Source of the DNA: DASVWZ01 sp963715675
GTDB lineage: Bacteria; Acidobacteriota; Terriglobia; Terriglobales; Acidobacteriaceae
Direction of reading: 5' to 3'
DNA length: 64,000 nucleotides
Assembly: GCA_963715675.1 (NCBI GenBank)
Contig: OY970265.1
Span: forward strand, 2,790,001-2,854,000
Part shown: one piece after another, positions 52,737-61,860 of the stretch
Position numbering within the stretch: position 1 is the first letter of the stretch
Layout of the letters: every line of letters starts with the position of its first letter
Translations under genes and position numbers: made by a program
Notes under the pieces: model-generated
Told to the model about the DNA's origin: nothing
What the model saw: the letters and a program-made list of their open reading frames with translations, nothing else
Databases searched by the model: none

Positions 52737-53444
52737 ATGCCAACCTACCCCAAACACATCCTCCGTTGCCAGCACATCAAGGTCAACGGCACCCAGTGCG
52801 GATCGCCCGCCCTCACCACCCAGCGCTTCTGTTTCTTTCATCAGGAGAACCGCCCGCGGCGTGTCCGCATCGGCCGCAAGGCCACGCAGGCCGCTGCCGC
52901 CGTCATGTTGCCTGTCCTCGAGGACGCCAACTCCATTCAGGTCGCAGTCATGCAGATCACCCGCCTGCTCCTGGGCGGTCAGATCGACCACAAGACCGCC
53001 GGCTTGACGCTGTACGCGCTGCAAATCGCCTCCAGCAATCTGGCCCGGATCACATTTGAAGCCGACCGCCCGACCCGCATCGTCATTGATCGCGCCCGCG
53101 TCGCCGAAACCCCGCTGGGACGCACTCCCTGGTCCGCCAGCGGAGTCGGCCACGACTCGGAGTGCGACGAGGAAGAGGAAAAGAGACATCACGGGGGACT
53201 CGCCCGGCTTCTGATGCGGAACCTCGGCCTCACCGACGAAGAGATCGACGAGCAAAAGCGCCAACTGGAAGCCGAGGAAAACGGGGAAGAGGAAGAAGAG
53301 GACAAGAACGACGAAGCCGAACCCACCGCCGAAGATTCCCCGGGCGGCCACGATATCCAGGCCTGCGTTGGCCCGGCCATGGTAGGGGCCAGTCCCGGCT
53401 TCTTCCGCTCAAACCGGGGGCCGGCCCGCCGCTATCTTTCCTGA
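52737..53444 (+). CDS. Hypothetical protein with N-terminal Cys-rich module
   Basis: A 235-aa protein. The N-terminus has CQHIKVNGTQCGSPALTTQ then RFCFFH, a C..C..C..H pattern seen in small zinc-binding modules of DNA-associated proteins. The middle is helical (GQIDHKTAGLTLYALQIAS), and the C-terminal half is highly acidic (EEEEEDKNDEAEP). The ATG follows AAAGGAGCCAC. I do not recognise a functional family. Confidence 0.68.
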   Translation: MPTYPKHILRCQHIKVNGTQCGSPALTTQRFCFFHQENRPRRVRIGRKATQAAAAVMLPVLEDANSIQVAVMQITRLLLGGQIDHKTAGLTLYALQIASSNLARITFEADRPTRIVIDRARVAETPLGRTPWSASGVGHDSECDEEEEKRHHGGLARLLMRNLGLTDEEIDEQKRQLEAEENGEEEEEDKNDEAEPTAEDSPGGHDIQACVGPAMVGASPGFFRSNRGPARRYLS

Positions 53445-53493
53445 TTTTGTTTGAGCGAACGACGAAGGACGACGACCAACGACCGATCTGCGC

Positions 53494-55398
53494 CTACTTC
53501 TTGCGCTTCCCTTTGCCCATCTTCTGTGAAATTTCTTTCATCAGTTTGGGCTTCAGGTCGGCCAAAACGCTGTCCACAATACTGGCGATCTCCTCGGCAT
53601 TTTCTGCGCCTTCTTCGGAGGCCTCGGCCCGGTCAGGTTCTACGGGCTCAGTTGGTTCGTGGCGCAACTCGCGGAACCCGCTGGTAGTGGTTTCAACAGC
53701 TTGAGAAGTGGATTCCGGACTGGTCACCGATTCCCGTACCTGCTTCCAACTTGCCCAGGCTGCCGCCAGTTCGTTGTCGTGTGGTTGTGGTACCGGCTCG
53801 GGAGCTGCGGGCGCCACCTCGGAGATCTCTTGCACCGGACCGGCATTCGCTTCGAGCACAGACCAAGCCGCGCCGCCGCTTGCCGACGCGACCGCATAGG
53901 CGGCTTTCTCCTCAGGTTCGGCTTCCACGGTCGCAGAGCTTGCCTCAACCACTGGCGGAACCGGTTCGGGTGGCAAATCAGCGACCACGATCGTGGGACT
54001 GCTGTCTTCCACGGGAATCGCAGGCGCTTCCACCTGGGGCGAAGCCTCGAATGTCGCCGGCGTATCCGACCCCTGCGACCCTGCTTCCTCAGTCGCAGCA
54101 GCCTCCTCATGCGCAGGTGCGTCAAAGTCCTCCACGCCGTGGTCCCCAACGATGCTGCGAGCGGCGTCCGCCGCGGCAAAGGCAGCGTACGTGCGCTGCA
54201 TCTCCAACTCCAGAACCAGGGCGGATTCTTCCTGGGAAACCGGTACTTCTTCCGCAATCCATCGCGGGCCGGTAAGTTCGCCGGATACCCCTGCGGCCGC
54301 CATGGTGACAGGAACCGATTCACTGACCTCCGCGGATCGGTATTCGCCAATGGGAAAACCTGGATCGGCGTCCCTCGCACCTGGCAGCAATGCATCGAGC
54401 GCGGCCGCGACTTCTTCGTCGCCGGAGGGCCTGACGGGCTGGGAATCAGAGCTGGCAGCGGTCCCGGATGGCATCCCCTCCAGCTCAACTTCTGCCATCG
54501 CCTCTGGCACGCTTTGCACAGTCGTCTCGACGCGTTCGGCCTCCGCCGGTTCCTGCGGTGCGGGCGCAAAGCTGGAGCCGGCAAGGTCTTGCTCTGCACT
54601 CCACCCAGGCGCACTCGCCGGTTCCGTTTCCCTTGGCTCAGGGGCAGCCTCGCTCGGCTTCTCCGCGGCGGGTTCATCGGCGGATCGAGCATGTCCGGCA
54701 AGCAACGCGGCCGCAGCGGTGATGGCGGCGATCTCTTCTGGCGTGACGTCATGGGGCAGCGCTGCCACCGCCGGATCCGGCAGAATGGACGCCACATTCC
54801 CGGTCTGGGGTGGCGCAACTCGCTCTGCCGGCGGCGCCTCGGACACGACCGCACCCGGCTGTGGTTCGGTATGGGACGGGTGAGGCTTCGAATAGGGGGC
54901 GGGGATCTTCAGCCGGCTCTTCCACCCCGTGTCGGCATCCCCAAACTCGCGGGCCCCGCCGGCCGAGTTCTCAACCGCCGCAATCGCGCGTGCAAAACGG
55001 CCGCCCGAGAAGGGTTGCGCCGAGGGGACGATCTTGTCCTCCAGTTTGGTGAGCGCGGTAAGCAGTTCGCTGGCCTCGAACGGCTTGATCACGAACGCAT
55101 CGGCGCGGACTCGCAGCGAATCCTCGGCCTTGAACGGCTCCAGCTTACCCACGGTCAGAAGAACCGGGATGCGCGCCAGTTCCGGAGTTTCGCGAATGCG
55201 CTGGCAGATTTCCAGTCCGCCGTACCCGGGCATGTACACGTCAAGCATGACAATGTCCGGCTTGATCTCGGCGATCTTCTTGATGGCAGCCGAGCCATTG
55301 TTGACGGTAATCACCTCGTAGCCGGAGTCAGTAAGGATCCTCCGGCCCATGTTCTGGGCGGTTACGCTGTCATCGGCAAGCAGTATTTTCCGCGCCAA
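53494..55398 (-). CDS. Response regulator receiver domain with long Ala/Glu/Pro-rich tail
   Basis: 634 aa. Residues 1-125 are a CheY-like receiver: KILLADDS (acid pair), phosphoacceptor Asp in VMLDVYMPG, LLTVGKLEP, and the conserved Lys in FVIKPF. The remaining ~500 residues are low-complexity, rich in Ala, Glu and Pro, with a short conserved-looking C-terminus (ADLKPKLMKEISQKMGKGKRKK). There is no DNA-binding or enzymatic output domain, so it probably acts through protein contacts. Alone in its transcription unit. Confidence 0.85.
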   Translation of the reverse strand: MARKILLADDSVTAQNMGRRILTDSGYEVITVNNGSAAIKKIAEIKPDIVMLDVYMPGYGGLEICQRIRETPELARIPVLLTVGKLEPFKAEDSLRVRADAFVIKPFEASELLTALTKLEDKIVPSAQPFSGGRFARAIAAVENSAGGAREFGDADTGWKSRLKIPAPYSKPHPSHTEPQPGAVVSEAPPAERVAPPQTGNVASILPDPAVAALPHDVTPEEIAAITAAAALLAGHARSADEPAAEKPSEAAPEPRETEPASAPGWSAEQDLAGSSFAPAPQEPAEAERVETTVQSVPEAMAEVELEGMPSGTAASSDSQPVRPSGDEEVAAALDALLPGARDADPGFPIGEYRSAEVSESVPVTMAAAGVSGELTGPRWIAEEVPVSQEESALVLELEMQRTYAAFAAADAARSIVGDHGVEDFDAPAHEEAAATEEAGSQGSDTPATFEASPQVEAPAIPVEDSSPTIVVADLPPEPVPPVVEASSATVEAEPEEKAAYAVASASGGAAWSVLEANAGPVQEISEVAPAAPEPVPQPHDNELAAAWASWKQVRESVTSPESTSQAVETTTSGFRELRHEPTEPVEPDRAEASEEGAENAEEIASIVDSVLADLKPKLMKEISQKMGKGKRKK

Positions 55399-55576
55399 TA
55401 GGTCCTCTAAACTTCAGGGGGATATAGCGCGAAGTTAGCCTGTCCCGAAGGCTAAGTCAATGAAAGACGGTGGGTAACAGGTTACGAGCGGACAAGCACC
55501 AAGCGGAACCGGAGTGCCCCAGGCAAATCCCTGCTTTCCCAGCGGCGTCAGGCAACTATCCGGCTTTGGCGGGAGA

Positions 55577-57103
55577 TCAGAAGGGAATGACCTTATGGAT
55601 TCCCGTCTTCTTCTTCTTTTGCTTACTGGAGGCCATGTCCTGATCGGTGGCCAACTGATCGGAGGACGATCCCGCAGCGCTGCTACCGCTGGCTCCATTA
55701 GCGGGAGGCGCAGCCACCGATGACCCATCCCCTCCGCCCTGTATCTGGTTGACTTGTTGGGGCGGGGGTAGCGCCTGGCCGCCGTCATCGCCAACGTTGG
55801 GCTTCAGTTCGTTGGCGTCGGAACCGACGTTTGGCTTCAGTTCATTCGCGTCCGGCGGGGCTGCCGCAGGCGCGGAATTAGCCGGCGCAGTGCCGGCTGC
55901 GGGTGCGCCGTCGGCTGGAGGGTTTACGTCAGAACGCGGGGCGGGTTGATCCGCTGGAGGCGCACCCGTACCCACGGTTTCGACGGACACCGAATGCGTG
56001 CCGGACCCGGTGGAATCCGGGGTGACAGCCTGGGCCGCTTCCTGGACTACCTGACTCGCGCTGACTGGCTTGGGATCCACCAGCGTGGGTTCTCCGACTC
56101 TTGCCGCTTCCACGGTGTCAGGGTGCTTTTCGACAGTGCGAAGAACCTTGGAGAGCATGGTGGGTGATTTGCGGCTGTCTTCTTCTGCCCTGTTTTCGGC
56201 GACGGCCGCTTTCGTGGGCCGCGGGATGGGCTGGTGCAGTGCCGCCAGGCGCGCCTTGGCATCATCGGCACGATCCATCAGCGGATATCGCGTCAGAACC
56301 CGGTCATAGGCTTCCGCGGCGCCCTTGGTGAAATGCTCAATGGCATCGGCCTTTTGAGTTTCGAGCACGCATCCCGCCGGATGAAGAGGCGGCTGATTGC
56401 TGGTGCATGTAGGACGAGCCCGCAGCATCGCGACCTCGCCCTCGTAGCATTGGCCCAGCAAATATAGCGTCTCGTCCGCCTTGCTGTAGAGCGGGTACTT
56501 GTCGGCCAGCGACTTCAAGCGGGCAATGGAGGCCGGATACGACTGCCGCATAAAGTAGAAACGTCCCACTCGGAACTCGCGCTCGGCGATGACCTCCTGT
56601 ACTTCCCGCAGCCGCTGCTTGGCTTGCGGTACCAGCTTGCTGTCCGGGAACTGCAGGATCAACTGCCGGTACTCCTCCTCGGCGCGCATGGCATGGGTGT
56701 AATCGCGGTCCGGCTTCTCCATCTGCTGAAAGTGGATGTTCGCGATTTTCATCTGCGCCTCCGCCGCTTCCGGCATGTTTGGAAAGAAGGTGATGAAATC
56801 CTTGTATTGGCTTTCGGCTTCCGCCAGCGAGGCGGAACCGCCTTCCCCGTACCAGGAATCGGCCACCGCCAGTTTGGCGCGCGCGATATATTCGGAATCC
56901 GGATAGGTGTTGATCATGGTCTGTAGCGTCAGCCGGGCCACATCGAAGTGGTTATGCTTCATGGCCTCCATGGCGCGGTCGAACAGGACCTTGTCGGGCT
57001 GTTTGGAGTCAACATTGGCGATCGGGTTCGAAACCTTCTTGTTGGTGCAGCCTACAAAGCCAAGCACGCCCAAGAGAACGATGATCGGAATACGACGTGA
57101 CAT
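55577..57103 (-). CDS. bamD: Outer membrane assembly lipoprotein, BamD-like
   Basis: 508 aa from ATG 57103. A lipoprotein signal (VLLGVLGFVGC) is followed by five TPR-like helical pairs typical of BamD (DKVLFDRAMEAMKHNHFD, TLQTMINTYPDSEYIARAKL, YKDFITFFPNMPEAAEAQ). BamD is part of the complex that inserts beta-barrel proteins in the outer membrane. Unlike the usual ~250 aa, this protein has a ~250-residue Ala/Pro-rich extension with a direct repeat of NELKPNVG. It ends with a basic tail. Confidence 0.88.
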   Translation of the reverse strand: MSRRIPIIVLLGVLGFVGCTNKKVSNPIANVDSKQPDKVLFDRAMEAMKHNHFDVARLTLQTMINTYPDSEYIARAKLAVADSWYGEGGSASLAEAESQYKDFITFFPNMPEAAEAQMKIANIHFQQMEKPDRDYTHAMRAEEEYRQLILQFPDSKLVPQAKQRLREVQEVIAEREFRVGRFYFMRQSYPASIARLKSLADKYPLYSKADETLYLLGQCYEGEVAMLRARPTCTSNQPPLHPAGCVLETQKADAIEHFTKGAAEAYDRVLTRYPLMDRADDAKARLAALHQPIPRPTKAAVAENRAEEDSRKSPTMLSKVLRTVEKHPDTVEAARVGEPTLVDPKPVSASQVVQEAAQAVTPDSTGSGTHSVSVETVGTGAPPADQPAPRSDVNPPADGAPAAGTAPANSAPAAAPPDANELKPNVGSDANELKPNVGDDGGQALPPPQQVNQIQGGGDGSSVAAPPANGASGSSAAGSSSDQLATDQDMASSKQKKKKTGIHKVIPF

Positions 57104-57183
57104 AAGAAGTTCAGTTCCCAGTCGCCAGTTCTCAGTTTTCAATTTCCTTGCCGGGCAACTGAGAACTGGCAACTATTTCGATA

Positions 57184-57858
57184 CTATACCTTCACCAATA
57201 CAGCTTCCGCGGCAGCCTTCAACAACTGCCGCGCATTCATGGTTGGATCGCCTTTACCGAACACCGCGTTGCCTCCCACCAGAATTTCCGCTCCCGCCCG
57301 CACGATGTCGCCGACCGTGTCGAGGGCGACTCCTCCATCGATCTCGATCCGATAGCTCAAGCGCCGCTGAAGCCGCAGTTCGACAAGCTTGCGAACCTTG
57401 TGCAGCGTGGCGGGTATAAACTGCTGTGCCCCAAAACCAGGATTCACCGACATGACCAGCACGTAATCCACGATGTCAACGACCTCGCTGAGCGTTTCCA
57501 CGGGAGTCGCCGGATTGATCACCACGCCCGCCCGCGCCCCGTGGCTGCGAATCAAGTGGAGGGTGCGGTTCAGGTGCCGGCAGGCCTCCTGATGAACGGA
57601 AATCCAGTCGGCGCCTGCTTCGGCGAAGTCCGGGATATACTGATCCGGGTTTTCGATCATCAGATGGCAATCCAGCGGCAGATTCGTGGCCTTGCGCAAG
57701 GATCGCACCACCGGTGGGCCGATAGTGATGTTGGGAACAAAATGCCCGTCCATGACATCGACGTGAATCAGCGTTCCGCCGCCCTCGGCTGCGGCGTGAA
57801 CCTGTTCCGCAAGACGGGCAAAATCAGCCGACAAAATCGACGGTGCTAGTTCGATCAA
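57184..57858 (-). CDS. rpe: Ribulose-phosphate 3-epimerase
   Basis: 224-aa TIM-barrel enzyme of the pentose phosphate pathway converting ribulose 5-phosphate and xylulose 5-phosphate. Motifs: APSILSADFARL, VDVMDGHFVPN, DCHLMIENP, MSVNPGFGAQQF, EIDGGVALD and VGGNAVFG, including metal-binding His and Asp. Normal length. An imperfect inverted repeat (CCAGTTCTCAGTT and AACTGAGAACTGG) lies between it and bamD. Confidence 0.96.
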   Translation of the reverse strand: MIELAPSILSADFARLAEQVHAAAEGGGTLIHVDVMDGHFVPNITIGPPVVRSLRKATNLPLDCHLMIENPDQYIPDFAEAGADWISVHQEACRHLNRTLHLIRSHGARAGVVINPATPVETLSEVVDIVDYVLVMSVNPGFGAQQFIPATLHKVRKLVELRLQRRLSYRIEIDGGVALDTVGDIVRAGAEILVGGNAVFGKGDPTMNARQLLKAAAEAVLVKV

Positions 57859-57973
57859 TTAGGCTCCTGGAATATAGAGATGCTTAACCAAAATTCTAGC
57901 ACGCTATGGGCGCGGCGAACGCCCTTCTCATCTCATTTTCGTAGGTAGTGCTGTTCTCGTTCAGAATGATTGG

Positions 57974-58922
57974 TGACACTGTCAGGTAGAGTGTCAGGAT
58001 GCAAGCTAAGAGCGGAAAACCACCCCGATCGGCACGGCTGGCGACCACCGGCGTGGAACTGAGCCGGGCGGCCCGCGTCCGCCTGGCCTGGATGGATTTC
58101 TATCGCCAGAATCAGAACGTGGCCCAGACCTGCCGTCACTTTGGCATCGCGCGGCAAACCTTTTACCGCTGGCAACGGCGCTACGACCCGCTGGATTTGA
58201 CCAGCCTGGAAGAGCGCAGTCATTGTCCTCATCACCGGCGGCTACCGACTTGGTCGTTTCCCTTATTAGAAAAGGTTTTGACTTTGCGGTTGCAGTTTCC
58301 TCGCTGGGGCAAAGACAAACTGGTGGTGCTGCTGCGCCAGCACGGTCAGGCGATTTCGACCTCGATGGTGGGACGGATTCTGACTCATCTTACACAGCAT
58401 GGCAGGATTGAGCCACCACCCCGCCGCGTGCCAGGATCGCGCCGGGCGCTGCGGCCCCGTCCCTATGCCGTGCGCAAACCCAAGCAGTACGCGGTGTCGG
58501 CCCCCGGCGATCTGGTTCAGGTCGATACCCTGGACGTGCGTCCGGTGCCCGGCGTGGTCTTCAAGCAGTTCACCGCTCGCGACGTGATCTCGCGCTGGGA
58601 CGTGATTCAAGCTCACCCTCGCGCTACCGCTGCCAACGCCACCCAGTTCCTGGAAACTCTGTTGCACCGTATGCCGTTCCCCATCCGCGCCCTGCAGGTC
58701 GACGGCGGCAGCGAGTTCGCCGCCCAGTTCACCAACCGCACCCACACCGAGGAGTTTTATCAGGTCACTCCTTGCTCCCTGGAAATGAACAAGCTCAACC
58801 GCGAGCTGAGCGACTGGGAGCGCATCTACAATACCGTCCGCCCTCACCAGGCTTTGGGCTACTTAACCCCACGCCAGTTCTTGTCCCAATTCTCATCTCA
58901 ACGAAAGGAATGAAAGTGTCAC
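57974..58922 (+). mobile_element. IS481-type element with in-frame deletion
   Basis: The ends share GGTGACACT.TCA in inverted orientation (57972 onward and up to about 58922). One transposase gene fills it. It is shorter than usual by the internal deletion. Confidence 0.75.
57999..58913 (+). pseudogene. IS481-type transposase lacking its catalytic glutamate
   Basis: 304 aa, open throughout. The helix-turn-helix (NVAQTCRHFGIARQTFYRW) and two catalytic aspartates (LVQVDTLDV, ALQVDGGSEF) are present. After EFAAQF the sequence goes straight to TNRTHTEEFYQVTP: the ~30 residues that normally hold the PKLNG..E motif are missing in frame, so the enzyme should be dead although the frame looks intact. 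Confidence 0.82.
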
Positions 58923-59102
58923 CTATCCACTGGACGAGTACGAGTGCTTGCGCCGCCCGCCGATATTGTCTATGCTGTTCTCGGCCTGGTGGAAGGCCGC
59001 CGGTCCGCGTAAAGGGCGTAGCCCACTCACTAGCAGTTTCAGTCCAACCTGACTTCCAGCCCGAAAACCGCGGACAGCGGGCGATCGAGGAAGGAAGGTT
59101 CT

Positions 59103-60164
59103 ATGAGCGACACACCCAGTCGTTTTGTCCAGCCTGCGGGCAAACTTCCCGCCCGCGCAAATCTCGAACACGTAAGAAACGAAGCCAAGCAACGCCTCAA
59201 GACCATGCGTTCCGACAGTCCTGCCGTCCGGCTTTCCGAGGCGCAACTTCTGGTCGCACGCAGCTATGGGTTTCCAAGCTGGCGCAAGCTCAAGGCTTAT
59301 GTCGACGCGCTGAGCGACTTTGGCCAGCAACTCATCAACGCGGTGCACGCCGGCGAACTGGAGACGATGCGGAAAATCCTGGACCGGCATCCTGAACTGG
59401 TGAATGCGAGTGCGGAGCAGCCTCGGATCGATAGGCCTAGCGATACGCTCAGCATGCGGTTGCTGCACCTGGCAATTGCGGAAGGCAAGGTCGACGTGTT
59501 GCGGCTCCTCATTGAACGTGGGGCGGACCTCAATGCGCGCAACGCCGATGGCCGATTGCCGTTACACGACTGCTTCGAGCTGAATCACGACGATTTCGCC
59601 AAAATCCTGCTGGACGCCGGGGCAGCGCCCGACGCGTGCACGACGGCAGCCTATGGGATGTACGACCAGCTCGAACAGATTCTGAAGGGCGATCCAGGGA
59701 ATGCCAACGATCTGACGACTGGTAATTCTCCGTTGAGTTGGGCGGCCTATGGCCATCAACCAAAGTCGGCGGCCATCCTTTTTCAGCATGGCGCCGTTGC
59801 CGATCGCCCGCCGTACGACGCTTGCGCATGGGGGCCGGCGGCAATGGTCGCTTCTACCGATGTCGCACGGGTCCTGCTGGAACACGGAGCGAACCCGAAC
59901 TGGCGGAATAAGGAAGGCAATACTCCGATTCATTGCGTCATCACCAGCCGCATCGTCCTGGATCCAGCAAAATTCGTACAACTTCTGCTCGATTTCGGCG
60001 CGGACGCAAGCCTTCGAAACCGCGAAGGTCGAACTCCCCTGGATGAGGCCGTTCTGCAGACGGGGAAAAATGCGGAGACCTACTTCCCAGTTCGACCGAT
60101 AGCTCCGAAGCGGCTGGAGCAGACCATAGAGATTCTTCGCTCACGGTTGCGACCATCATGCTGA
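59103..60164 (+). CDS. Ankyrin-repeat protein
   Basis: 353 aa behind GGAAGGAAGG. The N-terminus (LEHVRNEAKQRLK.. and LLVARSYGFPSWRKLKAYV) resembles a module often found before ankyrin repeats in soil bacteria. Then five to six ankyrin repeats: LLHLAIAEGKVDVLRLLIER, GADLNARNADGRLPLHDCFE, NSPLSWAAYGHQPKSAAILF, GNTPIHCVI. Likely a protein-binding scaffold in the cytoplasm; no signal peptide. Confidence 0.9.
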   Translation: MSDTPSRFVQPAGKLPARANLEHVRNEAKQRLKTMRSDSPAVRLSEAQLLVARSYGFPSWRKLKAYVDALSDFGQQLINAVHAGELETMRKILDRHPELVNASAEQPRIDRPSDTLSMRLLHLAIAEGKVDVLRLLIERGADLNARNADGRLPLHDCFELNHDDFAKILLDAGAAPDACTTAAYGMYDQLEQILKGDPGNANDLTTGNSPLSWAAYGHQPKSAAILFQHGAVADRPPYDACAWGPAAMVASTDVARVLLEHGANPNWRNKEGNTPIHCVITSRIVLDPAKFVQLLLDFGADASLRNREGRTPLDEAVLQTGKNAETYFPVRPIAPKRLEQTIEILRSRLRPSC

Positions 60165-60317
60165 GCGCCTTGAAGCGGTTGGCTGTGCGCTCCCATGCCA
60201 GAGGGGTACTAGGGTTCTTGGCGTTGGCCGGCGAGCGGGAAACGGCCAGGCGCCACAATCCAGTACAATCGTCGTTCGACCTCCAGGCATCAGAAAGTGG
60301 CCGGAGACCATTCTCTT

Positions 60318-61199
60318 ATGACTATGCGCGTTCGCAAAGCCGTGTTCCCCGCCGCCGGACTGGGCACCCGTTTCCTGCCCGCCACCAAGGCCCAACCCAA
60401 GGAGATGCTTCCGCTGGTCGATAAGCCGGTGATTCAGTACGGCGTGGAAGAGGCTATGGCCTCCGGTTGTGATCAGATCATCATTATTACTGGCCGCGGT
60501 AAGCAGGCGATTGAAGACCACTTCGACGTCAGCTACGAGTTGGAGAAGATGCTTGAGGAGCGCGGGAAGACTGACCTGCTCCAAATCGTGCGGCAGATCT
60601 CTGACATGATTCACGTCGCCTACGTCCGCCAGAAAGAAGCGATGGGGCTGGGGCATGCCGTGCTCATGGCGCGTGAATTAGTGGGAAACGAACCGTTCGC
60701 CGTGCTGTTGGCGGACGACGTTATTGATGCGCATCCTCCATGTCTGAAGCAGATGGTCGACGTCTTCAACCAGATGCAATGCTCCGTGATCGCCACCCAG
60801 ATCGTGGAAGGCGAGGCCATTTCCGCGTACGGCGTGCTCGACGTCAAGCCGGTCCAGGGACGCGGCAACGGCAGGCTTTTCGAAATCCTGAACATGGTGG
60901 AGAAGCCGAAACTCAAGGACGCGCCGTCGAACAAGGCAATCATCGGGCGATACATTCTGACCCCCACCGTGTTTGAAACCCTGGCCGAAACGAAGCTGGG
61001 AACGGGAGGAGAACTACAGCTCACCGACGGCATGAAGCTCCTGCTGAAGCGCGAAAAGATGTACGCCTACGTCTACGAAGGCACCCGTCACGATACTGGC
61101 GACAAGCTGGGATTCTTGAAGGCAACCGTCGAGTTCGCCCTCAAACGGAAAGACCTGGGCGGACCCTTCCGGGAATATTTGAAGGGGCTCAAGCTGTAG
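60318..61199 (+). CDS. galU: UTP-glucose-1-phosphate uridylyltransferase
   Basis: 293 aa from ATG 60318. Makes UDP-glucose for glycans. Nucleotidyltransferase motif AAGLGTRFLPATKAQPKEML followed by the VDKPVIQYGVEEA stretch, then VLLADDVID (metal-binding Asp), MVEKPKLKDAPSN and GTGGELQLTDG, all as in bacterial GalU. Normal length. Frame extends upstream to 60297, but the chosen ATG fits family starts. Confidence 0.96.
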   Translation: MTMRVRKAVFPAAGLGTRFLPATKAQPKEMLPLVDKPVIQYGVEEAMASGCDQIIIITGRGKQAIEDHFDVSYELEKMLEERGKTDLLQIVRQISDMIHVAYVRQKEAMGLGHAVLMARELVGNEPFAVLLADDVIDAHPPCLKQMVDVFNQMQCSVIATQIVEGEAISAYGVLDVKPVQGRGNGRLFEILNMVEKPKLKDAPSNKAIIGRYILTPTVFETLAETKLGTGGELQLTDGMKLLLKREKMYAYVYEGTRHDTGDKLGFLKATVEFALKRKDLGGPFREYLKGLKL

Positions 61200-61226
61200 C
61201 CGGTGCCGTAGAGGTTGTTCAGATTT

Positions 61227-61733
61227 CTAACTTCCCAGCGTGATCTTCAGTTTTCTGGACTTTTCTTCGACGCTGTTCGCTAACTGTTCTTTGTGCGCTT
61301 CCAGCTTCTTGGCCACGGCGGCACTGGCAAGGCCCAGAATCTGAGCGGCCAGGATTCCGGCGTTGGTCGCGCCGGGTTTTCCGATGGCGACAGTAGCAAC
61401 GGGAATACCGGCCGGCATCTGAACCGTCGCCAGCAGTGAGTCGAGACCATTCAGAGCAGTCGAGGGAATCGGCACTCCGATCACGGGCACCGTCGTATGG
61501 GCGGCGATCACGCCGGCCAAATGCGCGGCGCCACCAGCACCGGCAATGATAACCTTGATGCCGTGGCCGCCCGCTTTGCGGGCAAACTCCGCAGTGCGCT
61601 CCGGGGAACGGTGTGCGGAAGTTACATCGATCTCGTAGGCGATCCCGAAATCCTCAAGCGCCTTTGCCGCCTCGCGCATGATGTCGAGATCGGAATCGCT
61701 GCCCATCACAATCGAAACCTGTGGCTTGCTCAT
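61227..61733 (-). CDS. purE: N5-carboxyaminoimidazole ribonucleotide mutase
   Basis: 168-aa class I PurE of purine synthesis, converting N5-CAIR to CAIR. Motifs MGSDSDLDIMREA (substrate loop), SAHRSPERT (catalytic His) and GAGGAAHLAGVIAAHTTVPVIGVP are complete. A PurK partner is not in this window. It lies next to purD on the same strand, about 130 bases downstream. Confidence 0.96.
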   Translation of the reverse strand: MSKPQVSIVMGSDSDLDIMREAAKALEDFGIAYEIDVTSAHRSPERTAEFARKAGGHGIKVIIAGAGGAAHLAGVIAAHTTVPVIGVPIPSTALNGLDSLLATVQMPAGIPVATVAIGKPGATNAGILAAQILGLASAAVAKKLEAHKEQLANSVEEKSRKLKITLGS

Positions 61734-61764
61734 AAGAGTTCACCTTCCCTGATCTTCAACTAGA

Positions 61765-61845
61765 CCTTATTCACCACAGAAACACAGAGAAGACAAGAAA
61801 CAATGAAGAGACTTCTGTGCCTCTGCGTCTCCGTGGTAGGGGTTA
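61765..61845. repeat. Imperfect inverted repeat between purE and purD
   Basis: CACCACAGAAACACAGAGAAG on the left pairs imperfectly with CTTCTGTGCCTCTGCGTCTC and CGTGGTAG on the right. It belongs to a type of intergenic repeat (CACAGAGGCACAGAG-like) frequent in Acidobacteria. Confidence 0.5.
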
Positions 61846-61860
61846 GCCTTTCTCGCCCGC

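Noticed and set aside
53659..55401. 580-codon open frame opposite the response regulator
   Set aside because: Mirror of the Ala/Glu-rich coding strand, Arg/Gly/Cys-rich, no motif.
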